Shown piece after piece: positions 48,965 to 59,111 of a DNA stretch of 64,000 nucleotides. Both the position numbers and the translations under genes were made by a program. The stretch covers positions 1,116,001 to 1,180,000 of the forward strand of contig NZ_JAFBDU010000001.1 in the NCBI RefSeq assembly GCF_016908395.1, in the 5' to 3' direction. Positions within the stretch are counted from its first letter, which is position 1. Every line of letters starts with the position of its first letter. The DNA comes from Metabacillus crassostreae. Its GTDB lineage: Bacteria; Bacillota; Bacilli; Bacillales; Bacillaceae. The notes beneath the pieces are model-generated. The model saw nothing but the letters and a program-made list of their open reading frames with translations, made no database searches and was not told the DNA's origin.

Positions 48965-50110
48965 TTACCTCAATATTTGATTAACTATTTTTTCTCTAGT
49001 TGCCATTTCAATATCATCTGGAACATTTTGACCATGTGTTGTATATGCTATTCCTTTTTTCGTTTTCAGCATCACATCAAACAAAGTACCCCTTGTAGAG
49101 GTTTCATCCATTTTTGTAAAGATGAGTTTATTAATAGGAATAACTGAAAATTGTTTATACACAGCAAGCATATCGGTTGCTTTCGCGGTAGCTGCTAAAA
49201 CAAGAAAAGTTTCCATTTCATCAGTAAAATCTATTAGCTTCCGAAGGTCATTAACATACTGCGAGTCAAGAAAATTCCTACCTGCTGTATCAATAAAAAC
49301 ATAATCATACATAGCAAACTTCTTTTGTGCAGCTTTAAAATCGTCAATACTATAACAAACCTCTAATGGTACATTAAGAATTTTTGCATATGTTTTTAAC
49401 TGATCTATAGCAGCAATTCTATATGTGTCAGTCGTGATAAACGCTACCTTTTTTTGCTTCTGTATCACACATTCAGCTGCTAATTTAGCCAACGTTGTAG
49501 TCTTACCGACTCCTGTTGGACCTATCACATTTATATATTTTTTCTTATATGATACTCCACCAAAGTCTATATCTTTTAAAAGCTCGATAAATAACTCATT
49601 TTCTTTAAGCTTTAGTTTCTCTTTAGTAACTTGTCCATTTTGTTTATACCAATATTCTAATAGCTCCGACATAATCTGTCCTCGAATATCTGGATTAACA
49701 TCTCTGATTACAAGTTTATTTAACATATCCTGAAGTAGCTCTGGATAATATTCATTCTTTTCATTTGAAGAGATTGATTTAATCATCTTTTTCATTTCGA
49801 TTATTTCATTTAAAAGTGAATTATTTTCAGTAACATTTGAGTCTGTTTGTTCATTTATTTTCTCTTGTTTTGTTGTTTCTGTAAGCTTCGATTTAACTTT
49901 TTGAGAATTTTGTGTATCCTCGTTCATTTTTCGAGGTATATCAGGATCCATCGCAGCAATTACTTCAATCTTTTTCTTAGCAAAAAGTCCTAAAAATCCA
50001 CCTGTATAAATCATTTTTGAATTTAGAATCACGGCGTCATTACCCATCTCAGACCTAATTTTTTTCATAGCCTCTTGCATAGATGGAGCAATATATTTTT
50101 TTACCTTCAT
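48965..50110 (-). CDS. flhF: Flagellar SRP-type GTPase FlhF
   Basis: 381 residues (366 in B. subtilis). SRP-family GTPase for flagellar positioning. Basic N-terminal B domain MKVKKYIAPSMQEAMKKIRSEMG, then NG domain from about 115. G1 is VIGPTGVGKTTTLAKLAAE near 190-205; FITTDTYRIAAIDQLKTYA, VFIDTAGRN and FTKMDET follow. The ATG overlaps the flhA stop (ATGA). Confidence 0.96.
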   Translation of the reverse strand: MKVKKYIAPSMQEAMKKIRSEMGNDAVILNSKMIYTGGFLGLFAKKKIEVIAAMDPDIPRKMNEDTQNSQKVKSKLTETTKQEKINEQTDSNVTENNSLLNEIIEMKKMIKSISSNEKNEYYPELLQDMLNKLVIRDVNPDIRGQIMSELLEYWYKQNGQVTKEKLKLKENELFIELLKDIDFGGVSYKKKYINVIGPTGVGKTTTLAKLAAECVIQKQKKVAFITTDTYRIAAIDQLKTYAKILNVPLEVCYSIDDFKAAQKKFAMYDYVFIDTAGRNFLDSQYVNDLRKLIDFTDEMETFLVLAATAKATDMLAVYKQFSVIPINKLIFTKMDETSTRGTLFDVMLKTKKGIAYTTHGQNVPDDIEMATREKIVNQILR

Positions 50111-52143
50111 TCGACATTTACCACCCCAATGCTCTGTACTTCAACATTTGCTTCTAACTCATTATAAGATAAAACCGGAACTTGCGGAAAATAGCGATCT
50201 GTTAATTGTCTTACATACATACGAACAGCAGGAGAACACAACAAAATTGGTGTTTGCTGTTGTAATGCAAGCATTTCAACCTCTTTTGCTACAGATTCGA
50301 TGATTTGTTGAGAAACATCTGGACTTAATGATAAGTAATTACCATGTTCAGTCTGTTGTACACCCTCAGCAATTAGTTTTTCTACTCTCCCAGATAGTGT
50401 GACTACTTTTAAAATTTGATCTTGATCAACATATTGAGTTGTGATCTGTTTAGCTAGAGCTTGTCTAACATATTCTGCTAACAGCTCTGTATCAGAGGAC
50501 ATCTTCCCATAGTCTGCTAATGTTTCAAAAATAATCGGTAAATTTCTAATCGAAACCTTTTCTCGTAGTAATTTTGCGAGCACTTTTTGAATATCACCTA
50601 TATTAAGTGGTGATGGTGTTACTTCTTCTACAAGAATTGGATATGACTCTTTTAAATGATCAATTAATTGTTTTGTTTCTTGTCTACCTAACAATTCATG
50701 TGCATGCTGTTTAATCACTTCCGTAATATGAGTAGACACAACAGACGGTGGATCTACTACTGTGTATCCGTACATTTCGGCAGTGTCCTTCATTTCCTCA
50801 TTAATCCACTTAGCAGGTAATCCAAAAGAAGGCTCTATCGTATCAATTCCTTCAATTGAATCCTCCTCTATTCCTGGAGCCATTGCTAAATAATGATCTA
50901 ATAAAATCTCACCCTTAGCTAATTCATTACCTTTAATTTTTAAACGATATTCATTAGGTTGTAACTGAATGTTATCTCTTATCCGTACAACAGGGATAAC
51001 AATACCAAATTCAATTGCTAATTGTCTTCTTATCATAACAACACGATCAAGAAGGTCTCCCCCTTGATTTGTATCAGCTAATGGAATTAACCCATAACCA
51101 AATTCAAATTCAATCGGATCTATATTCAATAGATTAACAACACTTTCAGGACTTTTCATCTCATCCATTTCTGTTTCCTGCTCTAATACTTCTTCATCAG
51201 GTATTTGTTCTTTTTTAGACTTTGTAATCATATATCCGCCAATACCTAATAGCGCAGCGATTGGAAGTGTTAAAAGAACACCGATTGGAGTAAATATTCC
51301 TAATAAGAAAATTGTCCCAGCAGCAACATAAAGCATTTTAGGATAAGCAAATAATTGTGATGTAATATCTGATCCTAAGTTACCCTCTGATGCTGCTCTA
51401 GTTACAACGATACCAGTTGCGGTAGATATTAATAATGCAGGAATTTGACTTACAATACCATCTCCGACTGTAAGCATCGTAAAATGTGCTGCAGCTTCTC
51501 CTATTGGCATTCCTAATTGCATCATACCGATAATAACACCAAATAGCATGTTAATTAGGACAATGATAATACCAGCTATTGCATCACCTTTAACGAATTT
51601 ACTAGCACCATCCATCGCCCCATAAAAATCTGCTTCATTTGATATTTTATCTCGACGTTCACGTGCTTGCTGCTCTGAAATCATCCCAGCATTAAGATCG
51701 GCATCAATACTCATCTGTTTACCTGGCATAGCATCAAGTGTAAAACGTGCTGCAACCTCAGAAACACGCTCAGATCCTTTTGTGATAACGACAAATTGAA
51801 TAACGATTAAGATGACAAAGACAACAAAACCTACTAAAACATTACCACCTGTTACAAATGTTCCAAACGTTTCAATAACCTTACCTGCATCTCCCTCAGC
51901 TAAAATAGCACGAGTAGTTGATACATTTAAACCTAGTCTAAATAACGTTAGCAATAAGATTAACGAAGGAAAGATTGAAAATTGCAACGGCTCATTCATA
52001 TTCATTGACGTAAGAATAACTAATAAGGCAAGAGAAATATTAATTATAATTAAGAAGCTTAATAACCAACCTGGAAATGGAATAATAAGCATCGCTACGA
52101 TTAAAATAACACTTAGTAATACCGATAAATCTCTTGCAGACAT
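50107..52143 (-). CDS. flhA: Flagellar export gate protein FlhA
   Basis: 678 residues from ATG at 52143 (677 in B. subtilis). Largest membrane subunit of the flagellar type III export gate. About eight membrane helices in residues 1-320; the FHIPEP signature reads FPSLILLLTLFRLGLNVSTTR. The cytoplasmic nonamer-forming domain covers about 345-678 with FGYGLIPLADTNQGGDLLDRVVMIRRQLA. AAGGAGAG lies 7 nt upstream. It couples to flhF by overlap. Confidence 0.97.
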   Translation of the reverse strand: MSARDLSVLLSVILIVAMLIIPFPGWLLSFLIIINISLALLVILTSMNMNEPLQFSIFPSLILLLTLFRLGLNVSTTRAILAEGDAGKVIETFGTFVTGGNVLVGFVVFVILIVIQFVVITKGSERVSEVAARFTLDAMPGKQMSIDADLNAGMISEQQARERRDKISNEADFYGAMDGASKFVKGDAIAGIIIVLINMLFGVIIGMMQLGMPIGEAAAHFTMLTVGDGIVSQIPALLISTATGIVVTRAASEGNLGSDITSQLFAYPKMLYVAAGTIFLLGIFTPIGVLLTLPIAALLGIGGYMITKSKKEQIPDEEVLEQETEMDEMKSPESVVNLLNIDPIEFEFGYGLIPLADTNQGGDLLDRVVMIRRQLAIEFGIVIPVVRIRDNIQLQPNEYRLKIKGNELAKGEILLDHYLAMAPGIEEDSIEGIDTIEPSFGLPAKWINEEMKDTAEMYGYTVVDPPSVVSTHITEVIKQHAHELLGRQETKQLIDHLKESYPILVEEVTPSPLNIGDIQKVLAKLLREKVSIRNLPIIFETLADYGKMSSDTELLAEYVRQALAKQITTQYVDQDQILKVVTLSGRVEKLIAEGVQQTEHGNYLSLSPDVSQQIIESVAKEVEMLALQQQTPILLCSPAVRMYVRQLTDRYFPQVPVLSYNELEANVEVQSIGVVNVE

Positions 52144-52256
52144 GTTTATTCTCTCCTTAAAACCAATCATTCTTTCTATATTAACGATAGGGGAATCTAT
52201 TTTTGATTATACGTTGACTTTCTTTTTAACAGATTGATTTGCAATATCATAGAAGT

Positions 52257-53336
52257 TTAAACAGACTTTGCTTGATAAACATAGGCAATAATTTCAGCAA
52301 TAGCTTGGAAAAACTCTTCAGGTACTGCATGTCCAATTTCTACTTGATCATATAGTGCCCTTGCAAGTGGTCTATTTTCTACCATCATTACATCATTTGT
52401 CTTTGCGATTTCTTTTATTTTTTGAGCAACTAGATCGACACCCATTGCAACAACAAATGGTGCATCCATTTTTGAATCATCATATTTTAAAGCAATTGCA
52501 TAGTGAGTTGGGTTTGTGATAACAACATCAGCAGTTGGAACATCCTGCATCATTCTTCTCATCGCCATTTCACGCTGTCTTTGCTTAATTTTCGATTTGA
52601 TTAGTGGGTCACCTTCAGATTTTTTATACTCATCTTTAATGTCCTGTTTAGACATTCTCAAATTCTTTTCATGATCATATCTTTGGTATAAATAATCTAG
52701 TAATGATAGAAGTAATAAAGCTCCTGAGGCAAATAACCCCATCTTAACTGTAAGTTGTGCAATATAAACGAAAGATTGCTGAACTGTAATATGAGATAAC
52801 ATCAAAATTTTGTCCAGGTCTAACCAAAGAACCGCAAAAGTAACAAAACCTACAAATGAAATTTTGAGTAAGGATTTTAATAATTCTACAATAGCCCTAA
52901 CCGAATATATTCTTTTAAATCCTTGTATCGGATCAAGCTTATTTAGTTTCATTTGTACAGCCTCTGTAGAAAAAAGAAAACCGATTTGCAAATAATTACT
53001 CAACACACCAGCCACTAAAGCAACTCCCATAACTGGAGCTAATATAATTGCAGATTGATATGACATTGTAAGAAAAAAATCATGAACATTTTGATCTGTT
53101 AAATTTAAAAGTAAAAAATCTTGAAACGTACCTCTCATCATATTTAAAATACGATCTCTCATAAAAGCGCCAATGAATATGAACGATAAAAAAATTGTTA
53201 ATAACGATATTGCTGTATTTACATCAGCACTCTTAGCAACTTGCCCTTTTTTTCTAGCATCCTGCTTTTTTTTAGGAGTAGCTTGTTCAGTTTTCTCACC
53301 AGCGAAAAATTGTAAATCTAATGATAATAACTTCAT
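52257..53336 (-). CDS. flhB: Flagellar export switch protein FlhB
   Basis: 359 residues (360 in B. subtilis). Export-gate component that switches substrate specificity from hook to filament. N-terminus GEKTEQATPKKKQDARKKGQVAKS, four membrane helices (about 40-215), and a cytoplasmic domain with the autocleavage motif NPTH at residues 275-278. Working partner of FliK, encoded upstream. It lies 3 bp after fliR; a 113-bp spacer separates it from flhA. Confidence 0.97.
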   Translation of the reverse strand: MKLLSLDLQFFAGEKTEQATPKKKQDARKKGQVAKSADVNTAISLLTIFLSFIFIGAFMRDRILNMMRGTFQDFLLLNLTDQNVHDFFLTMSYQSAIILAPVMGVALVAGVLSNYLQIGFLFSTEAVQMKLNKLDPIQGFKRIYSVRAIVELLKSLLKISFVGFVTFAVLWLDLDKILMLSHITVQQSFVYIAQLTVKMGLFASGALLLLSLLDYLYQRYDHEKNLRMSKQDIKDEYKKSEGDPLIKSKIKQRQREMAMRRMMQDVPTADVVITNPTHYAIALKYDDSKMDAPFVVAMGVDLVAQKIKEIAKTNDVMMVENRPLARALYDQVEIGHAVPEEFFQAIAEIIAYVYQAKSV

Positions 53337-53339
53337 ACA

Positions 53340-54116
53340 CTAACTACCTCCTAACAATTGCATTAATCCACGCATTGTATAAGCCATTGTTTCAAATAGT
53401 TTTTCCATCAATAAAAACAACGAGCCCATAACTAAAATCAACATAATAAAGCTGACACCTATTTTTAATGGCAATCCAACAACAAATATGTTTAATTGTG
53501 GTACAGTTCTAGCAACGACACCTAAAGCAATATCTACTAAAAAAAGTGAACCTACAACAGGAATTGACATTTGAAAAGCTATTATAAACATTGAATTAAA
53601 TGATTGGATAATAAATTCAACGATGTTTTCTTGACCAAAAGGAAGAACTAGCTGATCAATCGGAACAAATTGATAGCTGTAAAAAACTCCATCTAACAAA
53701 AGGTAGTGTGCATTAGTACTTAACATTAATAAAAATGCAAAAGTGTATAGGAATTGTCCTACAAGTGGACTTTGACCTCCTGTTTGAGGATCGATAACAT
53801 TGGCTATTGCAAACCCCATTTGAAAATCAATGAAGCTACCAGCTATTTGAATAGCCGCTAAAATAAAGTAGGCAGAAAAACCAATTAATAATCCAAAGAT
53901 TGCTTCTTTAATAAGCAACATAATAAATGTACTATCTAATTCAATAATTGGAGGCTCCAGAGAAAAAAACATAATCCATGACAACATAAATGCAAAGCCA
54001 ATCTTATGAATATTAGGGATATTACGATATGAAAACAATGGTAAAGTTACAAAAAATGCAGACACTCGCATAAATACTAATAAAAATGCTGGATAGTTAT
54101 CTAATACAGTTATCAT
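53340..54116 (-). CDS. fliR: Flagellar export gate protein FliR
   Basis: 258 residues (259 in B. subtilis). Integral membrane protein of the FliPQR export pore. About six hydrophobic segments; GFSAYFILAAIQIAGSFIDFQMGFAIANVIDPQTGGQSPLVGQFLY is typical. ATG at 54116, 2 bp after the fliQ stop. Encoded between fliQ and flhB in the standard order. Confidence 0.96.
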   Translation of the reverse strand: MITVLDNYPAFLLVFMRVSAFFVTLPLFSYRNIPNIHKIGFAFMLSWIMFFSLEPPIIELDSTFIMLLIKEAIFGLLIGFSAYFILAAIQIAGSFIDFQMGFAIANVIDPQTGGQSPLVGQFLYTFAFLLMLSTNAHYLLLDGVFYSYQFVPIDQLVLPFGQENIVEFIIQSFNSMFIIAFQMSIPVVGSLFLVDIALGVVARTVPQLNIFVVGLPLKIGVSFIMLILVMGSLFLLMEKLFETMAYTMRGLMQLLGGS

Positions 54117-54118
54117 CT

Positions 54119-54388
54119 CTACCCAATAAACCTATTTAAATTTCCAAAGATATCTTGTGCATAGGACACAAGTGTTGTTAGCATCCATGGACCAAAAAAG
54201 ATTAATCCTAGTAAGACAGCGACAATTTTCGGAATAAATGCAAGTGTTTGTTCCTGTATTTGAGTAGTAGCCTGAAAAATACTAACAGCAAGACCGATAA
54301 TTAAGGCTAATAATAATAGAGGCCCACAAATAATTAATGTCGTATATACAGCCTTTTCTGCCAGAGAAATGACAAATTCTGAACTCAT
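54119..54388 (-). CDS. fliQ: Flagellar export gate protein FliQ
   Basis: 89 residues, the standard length. Two membrane helices (about 15-40 and 50-75). GLAVSIFQATTQIQEQTLAFIPKIVAV is the conserved core. Four to five copies assemble around FliP/FliR in the export gate. It lies 15 bp after fliP. Confidence 0.96.
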   Translation of the reverse strand: MSSEFVISLAEKAVYTTLIICGPLLLLALIIGLAVSIFQATTQIQEQTLAFIPKIVAVLLGLIFFGPWMLTTLVSYAQDIFGNLNRFIG

Positions 54389-54403
54389 TTATTATCACCC
54401 GTT

Positions 54404-55069
54404 CTAAAAACTTTGTAACAACGATTTAATGATTAAATACCATCCATCTACTAATACAAATAAAAGAATTTTAAAAGGTAATGAAATCATAACTGGAGGT
54501 AGCATCATCATCCCCATGGACATTAAAACACTAGCAACAACCATATCAATAACTAAAAAAGGAATAAATATCATAAATCCAATTTGAAAGGCTGTTTTAA
54601 TTTCACTAATAGCAAATGCTGGAACAAGTGCAGTAAGTGGAATATCTTCTACTGTTGCTGGTTTTTCAATCCCCGCATAATTAAGAAATAATGCTAGATC
54701 TTTCTGTCTAGTATGCTTACTCATAAATTCTTTAAATGGAATTGCTGCACGTTCATAGGCTTCTTCTAAACCAATTTCTTCATTAAAAAGCGGTGTTAAT
54801 GCTTGTTCGTTTACTTCTGAAAATGTTGGAGCCATAATGAAAAAGGTTAAAAACAAAGCAATACCAATTAAGATTTGATTTGGTGGCATTTGTTGTGTAG
54901 CTAAAGAGGTACGAACAAACGAAAGAACAATAATAATTCTCGTAAAGCACGTCATTAGTATTAAAATACTTGGGGCAATTGATAGTACTGTTAATAATAA
55001 TAGTAACTTTACAGACGTACTGACATTTTCCGCATCACTATTATTAAAAAACTCCATAAACTCATTCAT
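54404..55069 (-). CDS. fliP: Flagellar export gate protein FliP
   Basis: 221 residues (221 in B. subtilis). Pore-forming subunit of the export gate. No long cleavable signal is visible; four membrane segments. LILMTCFTRIIIVLSFVRTSLATQQMPPNQILIGIALFLTFFIMAP and VLMSMGMMMLPPVMISLPFKILLFVLVDGWYLI are the FliP signatures. The ATG overlaps fliO by 8 nt. Confidence 0.97.
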   Translation of the reverse strand: MNEFMEFFNNSDAENVSTSVKLLLLLTVLSIAPSILILMTCFTRIIIVLSFVRTSLATQQMPPNQILIGIALFLTFFIMAPTFSEVNEQALTPLFNEEIGLEEAYERAAIPFKEFMSKHTRQKDLALFLNYAGIEKPATVEDIPLTALVPAFAISEIKTAFQIGFMIFIPFLVIDMVVASVLMSMGMMMLPPVMISLPFKILLFVLVDGWYLIIKSLLQSF

Positions 55070-55763
55070 GCTTGCCTAATCCCTTTCTTTTAACATCCTC
55101 AAGCTGTTTCGCTCTTTCTTCCTTTAACTTTTTCAATTGTTCGTTAAATTGTAATGAAAATGTTTGACTAGATTTTTGTTCAGGTTGATTTTTTTTATGA
55201 GTAGAAATAATTGTTGTAACTTTATTAATAATATCCTTAGGTTCGATCATTTGATCTTGCTTTCGTTCAAACTCTTCAATCAAATCTCGGCTTTCTTCAT
55301 CATCATCTATTTCTTTTAATAATGTAATGGACTCACCTACACCAACAACCAAAATTCGCTTTCCTACTTTGATCATTTGGATAGATTTACTTTGACCAAT
55401 ACTTGTGCCACCCATATTAACAATGCCTTGACCTTGGTAAGAAAGCCTATTTCTTTTCGTAACAAATTTCAGTAAAAAATAAATTAACGCAAGAACAAAG
55501 GCTAAAGCACCAAACATTTTAATAAAATCAAATGCAGACACAGATATATCACTAGCTTCAACTTCAGAAACATCTTCTACTTCTTCATTATTATCTACAG
55601 TACTATTTTCATTGTTATTTTCAGTTGTATCTTGGTTTTTTATATTATCAAAAACACTTTCATCTAATGATTCCTCCGCAAATACTAAAGTTGTAGTTTG
55701 CGGAGAAACAATGAAAAGAGTTAATAAAAACAATATGAGGTAAGTTTTATGAAGCAATTTCAC
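55062..55763 (-). CDS. fliO: Flagellar biosynthesis protein FliO (FliZ)
   Basis: 233 residues (219 in B. subtilis FliZ). Chaperone-like factor for assembly of the FliP ring. Signal peptide (about 1-29, ending FAEE), an acidic periplasm-side segment (about 30-75), one membrane helix (about 82-102) and a cytoplasmic domain with VNMGGTSIGQSKSIQMIKVGKRILVVGVGESITLL. The GTG at 55763 is close to AAAGGTGG; a TTG two codons later is better spaced, so the start is uncertain by two residues. Confidence 0.93.
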   Translation of the reverse strand: MKLLHKTYLILFLLTLFIVSPQTTTLVFAEESLDESVFDNIKNQDTTENNNENSTVDNNEEVEDVSEVEASDISVSAFDFIKMFGALAFVLALIYFLLKFVTKRNRLSYQGQGIVNMGGTSIGQSKSIQMIKVGKRILVVGVGESITLLKEIDDDEESRDLIEEFERKQDQMIEPKDIINKVTTIISTHKKNQPEQKSSQTFSLQFNEQLKKLKEERAKQLEDVKRKGLGKHE

Positions 55764-55770
55764 TCCACCT

Positions 55771-56133
55771 TTAGCTTAATGTTTTTCCAATAGCCTCTAA
55801 AACACGATCTGCTTGGAATGGTTTTACAATAAAATCTTTAGCACCAGCTTGAATTGCATCAATAACCATTGATTGTTGTCCCATTGCAGAACACATAATA
55901 ACCTTTGCACTACCATTAATTTGTTTAATTTCTTTTAATGCTTGAATTCCATCCATCTCAGGCATTGTAATATCCATTGTTACTAGATCCGGCTGATGCT
56001 CTTTGTATTTTTCAACAGCTTGTGCTCCATCTGCAGCTTCAGCTACTACTTCATAACCATTTTTCGTTAAAATATCTTTAATCATCATTCTCATAAATGC
56101 TGCATCGTCAACGATCATAATTCTGTGTGCCAT
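55771..56133 (-). CDS. cheY: Chemotaxis response regulator CheY
   Basis: 120 residues, the B. subtilis length. Single receiver domain: acidic pair DD at 9-10, phosphoacceptor Asp54 in TMDITMPEMDG, Lys104 in FIVKPF. In Bacillus, CheY-P binds FliM and FliY to favour counterclockwise rotation. Encoded between fliY and fliO with small gaps. Confidence 0.97.
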   Translation of the reverse strand: MAHRIMIVDDAAFMRMMIKDILTKNGYEVVAEAADGAQAVEKYKEHQPDLVTMDITMPEMDGIQALKEIKQINGSAKVIMCSAMGQQSMVIDAIQAGAKDFIVKPFQADRVLEAIGKTLS

Positions 56134-56160
56134 AATATTCCCACTCCTAATAATAATTAT

Positions 56161-57393
56161 TTATCTAAGTTTATTTAACCGCTCTGATTGACTTGCTATA
56201 TCTGTAACACGAACCCCAAAGTTTTCATCAATAACAACAACTTCGCCTTTAGCAACTATCTTGTTATTAACTAAAATATCTACAGGTTCTCCTGCTAGTT
56301 TATCTAATTCAATGATAGATCCAGAAGATAATTCTAAAATTTCTTTTACTGATCGTTTAGTTCTTCCTAATTCAACAGTCACCTTTAATGGAATGTCTAG
56401 TAACATATCAAGGTTTTGTATTTCCTGCTGCTGATATTGTATAGGCTCAAATGAAGCAAATTCAGCAGGCTTTACATTAACTGTTGGTTGCTCTCTTTGT
56501 GCATATTGCTGTGGAGCTGTATACATAGGCTGACTAGGCTGTCCCATATGCTGTGGTTGATGCATATGTTGTTGATCATATTGATGTTGCTGTTGTTGCG
56601 GAATTTGCTGCTGACTGTAAGCTGCCTGTGGAGATGTTGATTCTTCAACAACTTCTTTAACAGCTTCTATCGTTGCTGCTTCTTGCTTAGGATTAATTAA
56701 TTGATCAATTAAATCTTTTGCAAAATATAAAGGTAATAATTGCATGATATTTGAATCAATTAATGTTCCTATTTTAAGTCTGAAAGAAACTTGGATCATC
56801 AAATCTGAATCAGGTATTTCAGCATTATCTGTTACATTTGCTTCAAGTAACTCAACTCTAGGTGGAGATATATCTACCTTTTTATTAAAAATAGTAGACA
56901 TAGACGTCGCAGCAGATCCCATCATTTGATTCATTGCTTCTTGAACTGCGCTAACCTGAATTTCACCTAGCATTTCATCAGGATTTGTTCCATCACCACC
57001 GATCATCAGATCTGCAATGATTGCCGCATCACTTTGCTTAATAACTAAGAGATTACTTCCTGAAAAACCTTCAGTATAATTCACCTCAATCGCAACATAT
57101 GGATGCTCAAATTGCTTTCCTAGTTTGCTTTTGCGAACAACGGATACACTTGGAGTCGTAATTTCAACCTTCTGCTGTAGTAATGTTGAAAGAGCTGTTG
57201 CTGAACTTCCAAAAGAGATGTTACCTATCTCTCCAATAGCATCCTCTTCCATTGCATCAAAATAATCTTCTGTTTTAAGTTGATCATTTTCACTACTATT
57301 CTCACTTGCATCAGCAGGGCTGTCATTATCATCGCTTGATCCTTTTAATAGAGCATCAATTTCATCCTGTGATAACATTCCATCACTCACCAT
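56161..57393 (-). CDS. fliY: Flagellar switch phosphatase FliY
   Basis: 410 residues from ATG at 57393, longer than the 378 of B. subtilis. CheY-P phosphatase and switch protein that replaces FliN. N-terminal CheY-P binding peptide MLSQDEIDALLKG, then a CheC-like domain (about 45-235) with two phosphatase motifs, AIGEIGNISFGSSATALSTLL and VQEAMNQMMGSAATSMSTIF. A Gln/His/Met-rich linker covers about 255-315. The FliN/SpoA domain (about 325-410) has LDIPLKVTVELGRTKRSVKEIL. The extra length is mostly the linker. It overlaps fliM by 11 nt; GAGAGGTG with 6-nt spacing fixes the start. Confidence 0.95.
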   Translation of the reverse strand: MVSDGMLSQDEIDALLKGSSDDNDSPADASENSSENDQLKTEDYFDAMEEDAIGEIGNISFGSSATALSTLLQQKVEITTPSVSVVRKSKLGKQFEHPYVAIEVNYTEGFSGSNLLVIKQSDAAIIADLMIGGDGTNPDEMLGEIQVSAVQEAMNQMMGSAATSMSTIFNKKVDISPPRVELLEANVTDNAEIPDSDLMIQVSFRLKIGTLIDSNIMQLLPLYFAKDLIDQLINPKQEAATIEAVKEVVEESTSPQAAYSQQQIPQQQQHQYDQQHMHQPQHMGQPSQPMYTAPQQYAQREQPTVNVKPAEFASFEPIQYQQQEIQNLDMLLDIPLKVTVELGRTKRSVKEILELSSGSIIELDKLAGEPVDILVNNKIVAKGEVVVIDENFGVRVTDIASQSERLNKLR

Positions 57394-58381
57394 CTTCGTC
57401 ACCTCTCGATAAGTGGTCAATAATTTGAACCGCTATTTTTTTGTTTAATTTCCCTGGTTGTCCAGTAAACTTTGGCTTATCACCAATATTAACTACTAAT
57501 GGTTGGTCGATGGTGCTGTCTAATTGGATAACATCTCCTATTTGCAACTGAAGAAAATCTTGAATTGACAAATCAGAAGAGCCAAGTTGAGCAGATATCA
57601 AAAGATCTGCCAAATGAATTTGCTTTTTAAGAGCTTCAATTTCATTTGGTTTTGGTTCTTTTCTATCAGATTGCATCCAGTAATGACCAGATAATTTTGG
57701 TATGATAGGTTCAAGAACAACATGCGGAATACACAAATTAATCATTCCACTAGTTTCGCCTACCTGAATATTAAGTGATATAACAACGACCGTTTCATTT
57801 GGTGAAACCATTTGTAGAAACTGTGGGTTAACTTCAAACTCCGACATCATCGGTTCAATTTCAATTAACGAATCCCATGCTTCTGCATAATTTTCTAAAG
57901 CTTTTTCAAAAATATTAGAGATAATCTTTGTTTCAATTTCAGTTAAATTCTCAATTTTATTAACACTAGAACCTAATCCACCCATAACCCGATCCATCAT
58001 TGCGTATGCTATATTAGGGTTTACTTCCATAAGAACTCGTCCTTCTAAAGGTTGAACCTCAAACACATTAAGAACGGTCATTTTAGGAATTGAACGTATA
58101 AACTCCTCATAGGGCAATTGATCAACTGAACCGACAGCTATTTGAATATAAGTTCTCAGTTGTGCAGAAAAATGTGTAGTTAATAATCTTGCAAAATTAT
58201 CATGAATTCTTGTCAAACTTCTAATTTGATCTTTTGAGAACCTTAAAGCTCTTTTAAAGTCATAAACTTTTACCTTTTTACTTGTTTCTTCTTTTTTCAG
58301 TTCGTCTGCATCCATCTCACCAGTGGAAATAGCAGACAGCAAGGCATCAATTTCACTTTGTGATAAGATATCACCCGCCAA
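57383..58381 (-). CDS. fliM: Flagellar motor switch protein FliM
   Basis: 332 residues from TTG at 58381, identical in length to B. subtilis FliM. C-ring protein that binds CheY-P through ILSQSEIDALLSAIS at the N-terminus. CheC-like middle domain (about 45-230) with VYDFKRALRFSKDQIRSLTRIHDNFARLLTTHFSAQLRTYI, and a C-terminal SpoA/FliN domain (about 250-325). AGGAGGTG with 6-nt spacing selects the TTG; an in-frame GTG three codons upstream overlaps the ribosome binding site. Confidence 0.96.
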   Translation of the reverse strand: MAGDILSQSEIDALLSAISTGEMDADELKKEETSKKVKVYDFKRALRFSKDQIRSLTRIHDNFARLLTTHFSAQLRTYIQIAVGSVDQLPYEEFIRSIPKMTVLNVFEVQPLEGRVLMEVNPNIAYAMMDRVMGGLGSSVNKIENLTEIETKIISNIFEKALENYAEAWDSLIEIEPMMSEFEVNPQFLQMVSPNETVVVISLNIQVGETSGMINLCIPHVVLEPIIPKLSGHYWMQSDRKEPKPNEIEALKKQIHLADLLISAQLGSSDLSIQDFLQLQIGDVIQLDSTIDQPLVVNIGDKPKFTGQPGKLNKKIAVQIIDHLSRGDEDGE

Positions 58382-58412
58382 AGATTTCACCTCCTATTAT
58401 AATTGTCATATT

Positions 58413-58841
58413 CTATTGAAGGATATAGGAAGTGGTATAAACCTTATTGACCTTGCCTTCTTGCATTAATTCATTTATTTTTTGTTTAATTAATTCTTTA
58501 AACTTGTCCATGCCTTCTTTTCCTTCTAACTGTTCAGTTGTCATGTTGCCCAATTCAGAAATTATGATATCACGAACTTGAAACTCACGTTGCGTTAATT
58601 CTTCCATAGCTTTTTTTGAATCTGTTTCAATTTTAAATGATAAACGTACTATATTACCACTGGATAAATTTGTAGTGATCTCTGGAATGTCTACAGAAGC
58701 TTCAACAACTTCCTTTGCTGACGGCTGTTTGTGCTCATCTTCATCTCCTAAAAATTTCATAACAACAACTAGTGCTGTTACCCCAATAAGTGTAATAGAT
58801 ACGATAATGACAAGCATAATACTTAAAAGCTTCTTATTCAT
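58413..58841 (-). CDS. fliL: Flagellar basal body-associated protein FliL
   Basis: 142 residues (140 in B. subtilis). Single-pass inner-membrane protein near the stator. Membrane helix at about 6-28; then the FliL domain with [29 protein letters not shown] and [31 protein letters not shown]. The ATG overlaps swrD by 8 nt. Confidence 0.95.
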   Translation of the reverse strand: MNKKLLSIMLVIIVSITLIGVTALVVVMKFLGDEDEHKQPSAKEVVEASVDIPEITTNLSSGNIVRLSFKIETDSKKAMEELTQREFQVRDIIISELGNMTTEQLEGKEGMDKFKELIKQKINELMQEGKVNKVYTTSYILQ

Positions 58842-59055
58842 CGTCCAATACCTCCGAGTCGTTCCTTAGCGACAAAACGTTAATCTTATGATAAAATTTA
58901 ACAATTTTTTTACATACCTCTTGTTCAGATTCTTTTACAACATACTTATGATTATTTGATAAAGTGATTGTTGTATCAGGAAATGACTCAATAACTTCTA
59001 TAAATAAAGCATTTAAGGAAAATGACTTGCCGTTTAATCTAGTTAATTGGATCAT
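58834..59055 (-). CDS. swrD: Swarming protein SwrD (FlbD family, YlzI)
   Basis: 73 residues (71 in B. subtilis). [43 protein letters not shown] is the FlbD-family signature. In B. subtilis it increases flagellar motor torque and supports swarming. Encoded between flgE and fliL, overlapping fliL. Confidence 0.93.
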   Translation of the reverse strand: MIQLTRLNGKSFSLNALFIEVIESFPDTTITLSNNHKYVVKESEQEVCKKIVKFYHKINVLSLRNDSEVLDDE

Positions 59056-59065
59056 AGATTTTTAA

Positions 59066-59099
59066 GGGCTGACTTAGGTTATAGTAAGTCGGTCAGCCC
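59066..59099 (-). promoter_or_regulatory. Intercistronic hairpin between flgE and swrD
   Basis: GGGCTGAC (59066-59073) pairs with GTCAGCCC (59092-59099), followed on the minus strand by TTAAAAATC. The T run is weak, so it may attenuate or mark an RNA processing site inside the operon. Confidence 0.5.
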
Positions 59100-59111
59100 C
59101 ATCCCCCTTTA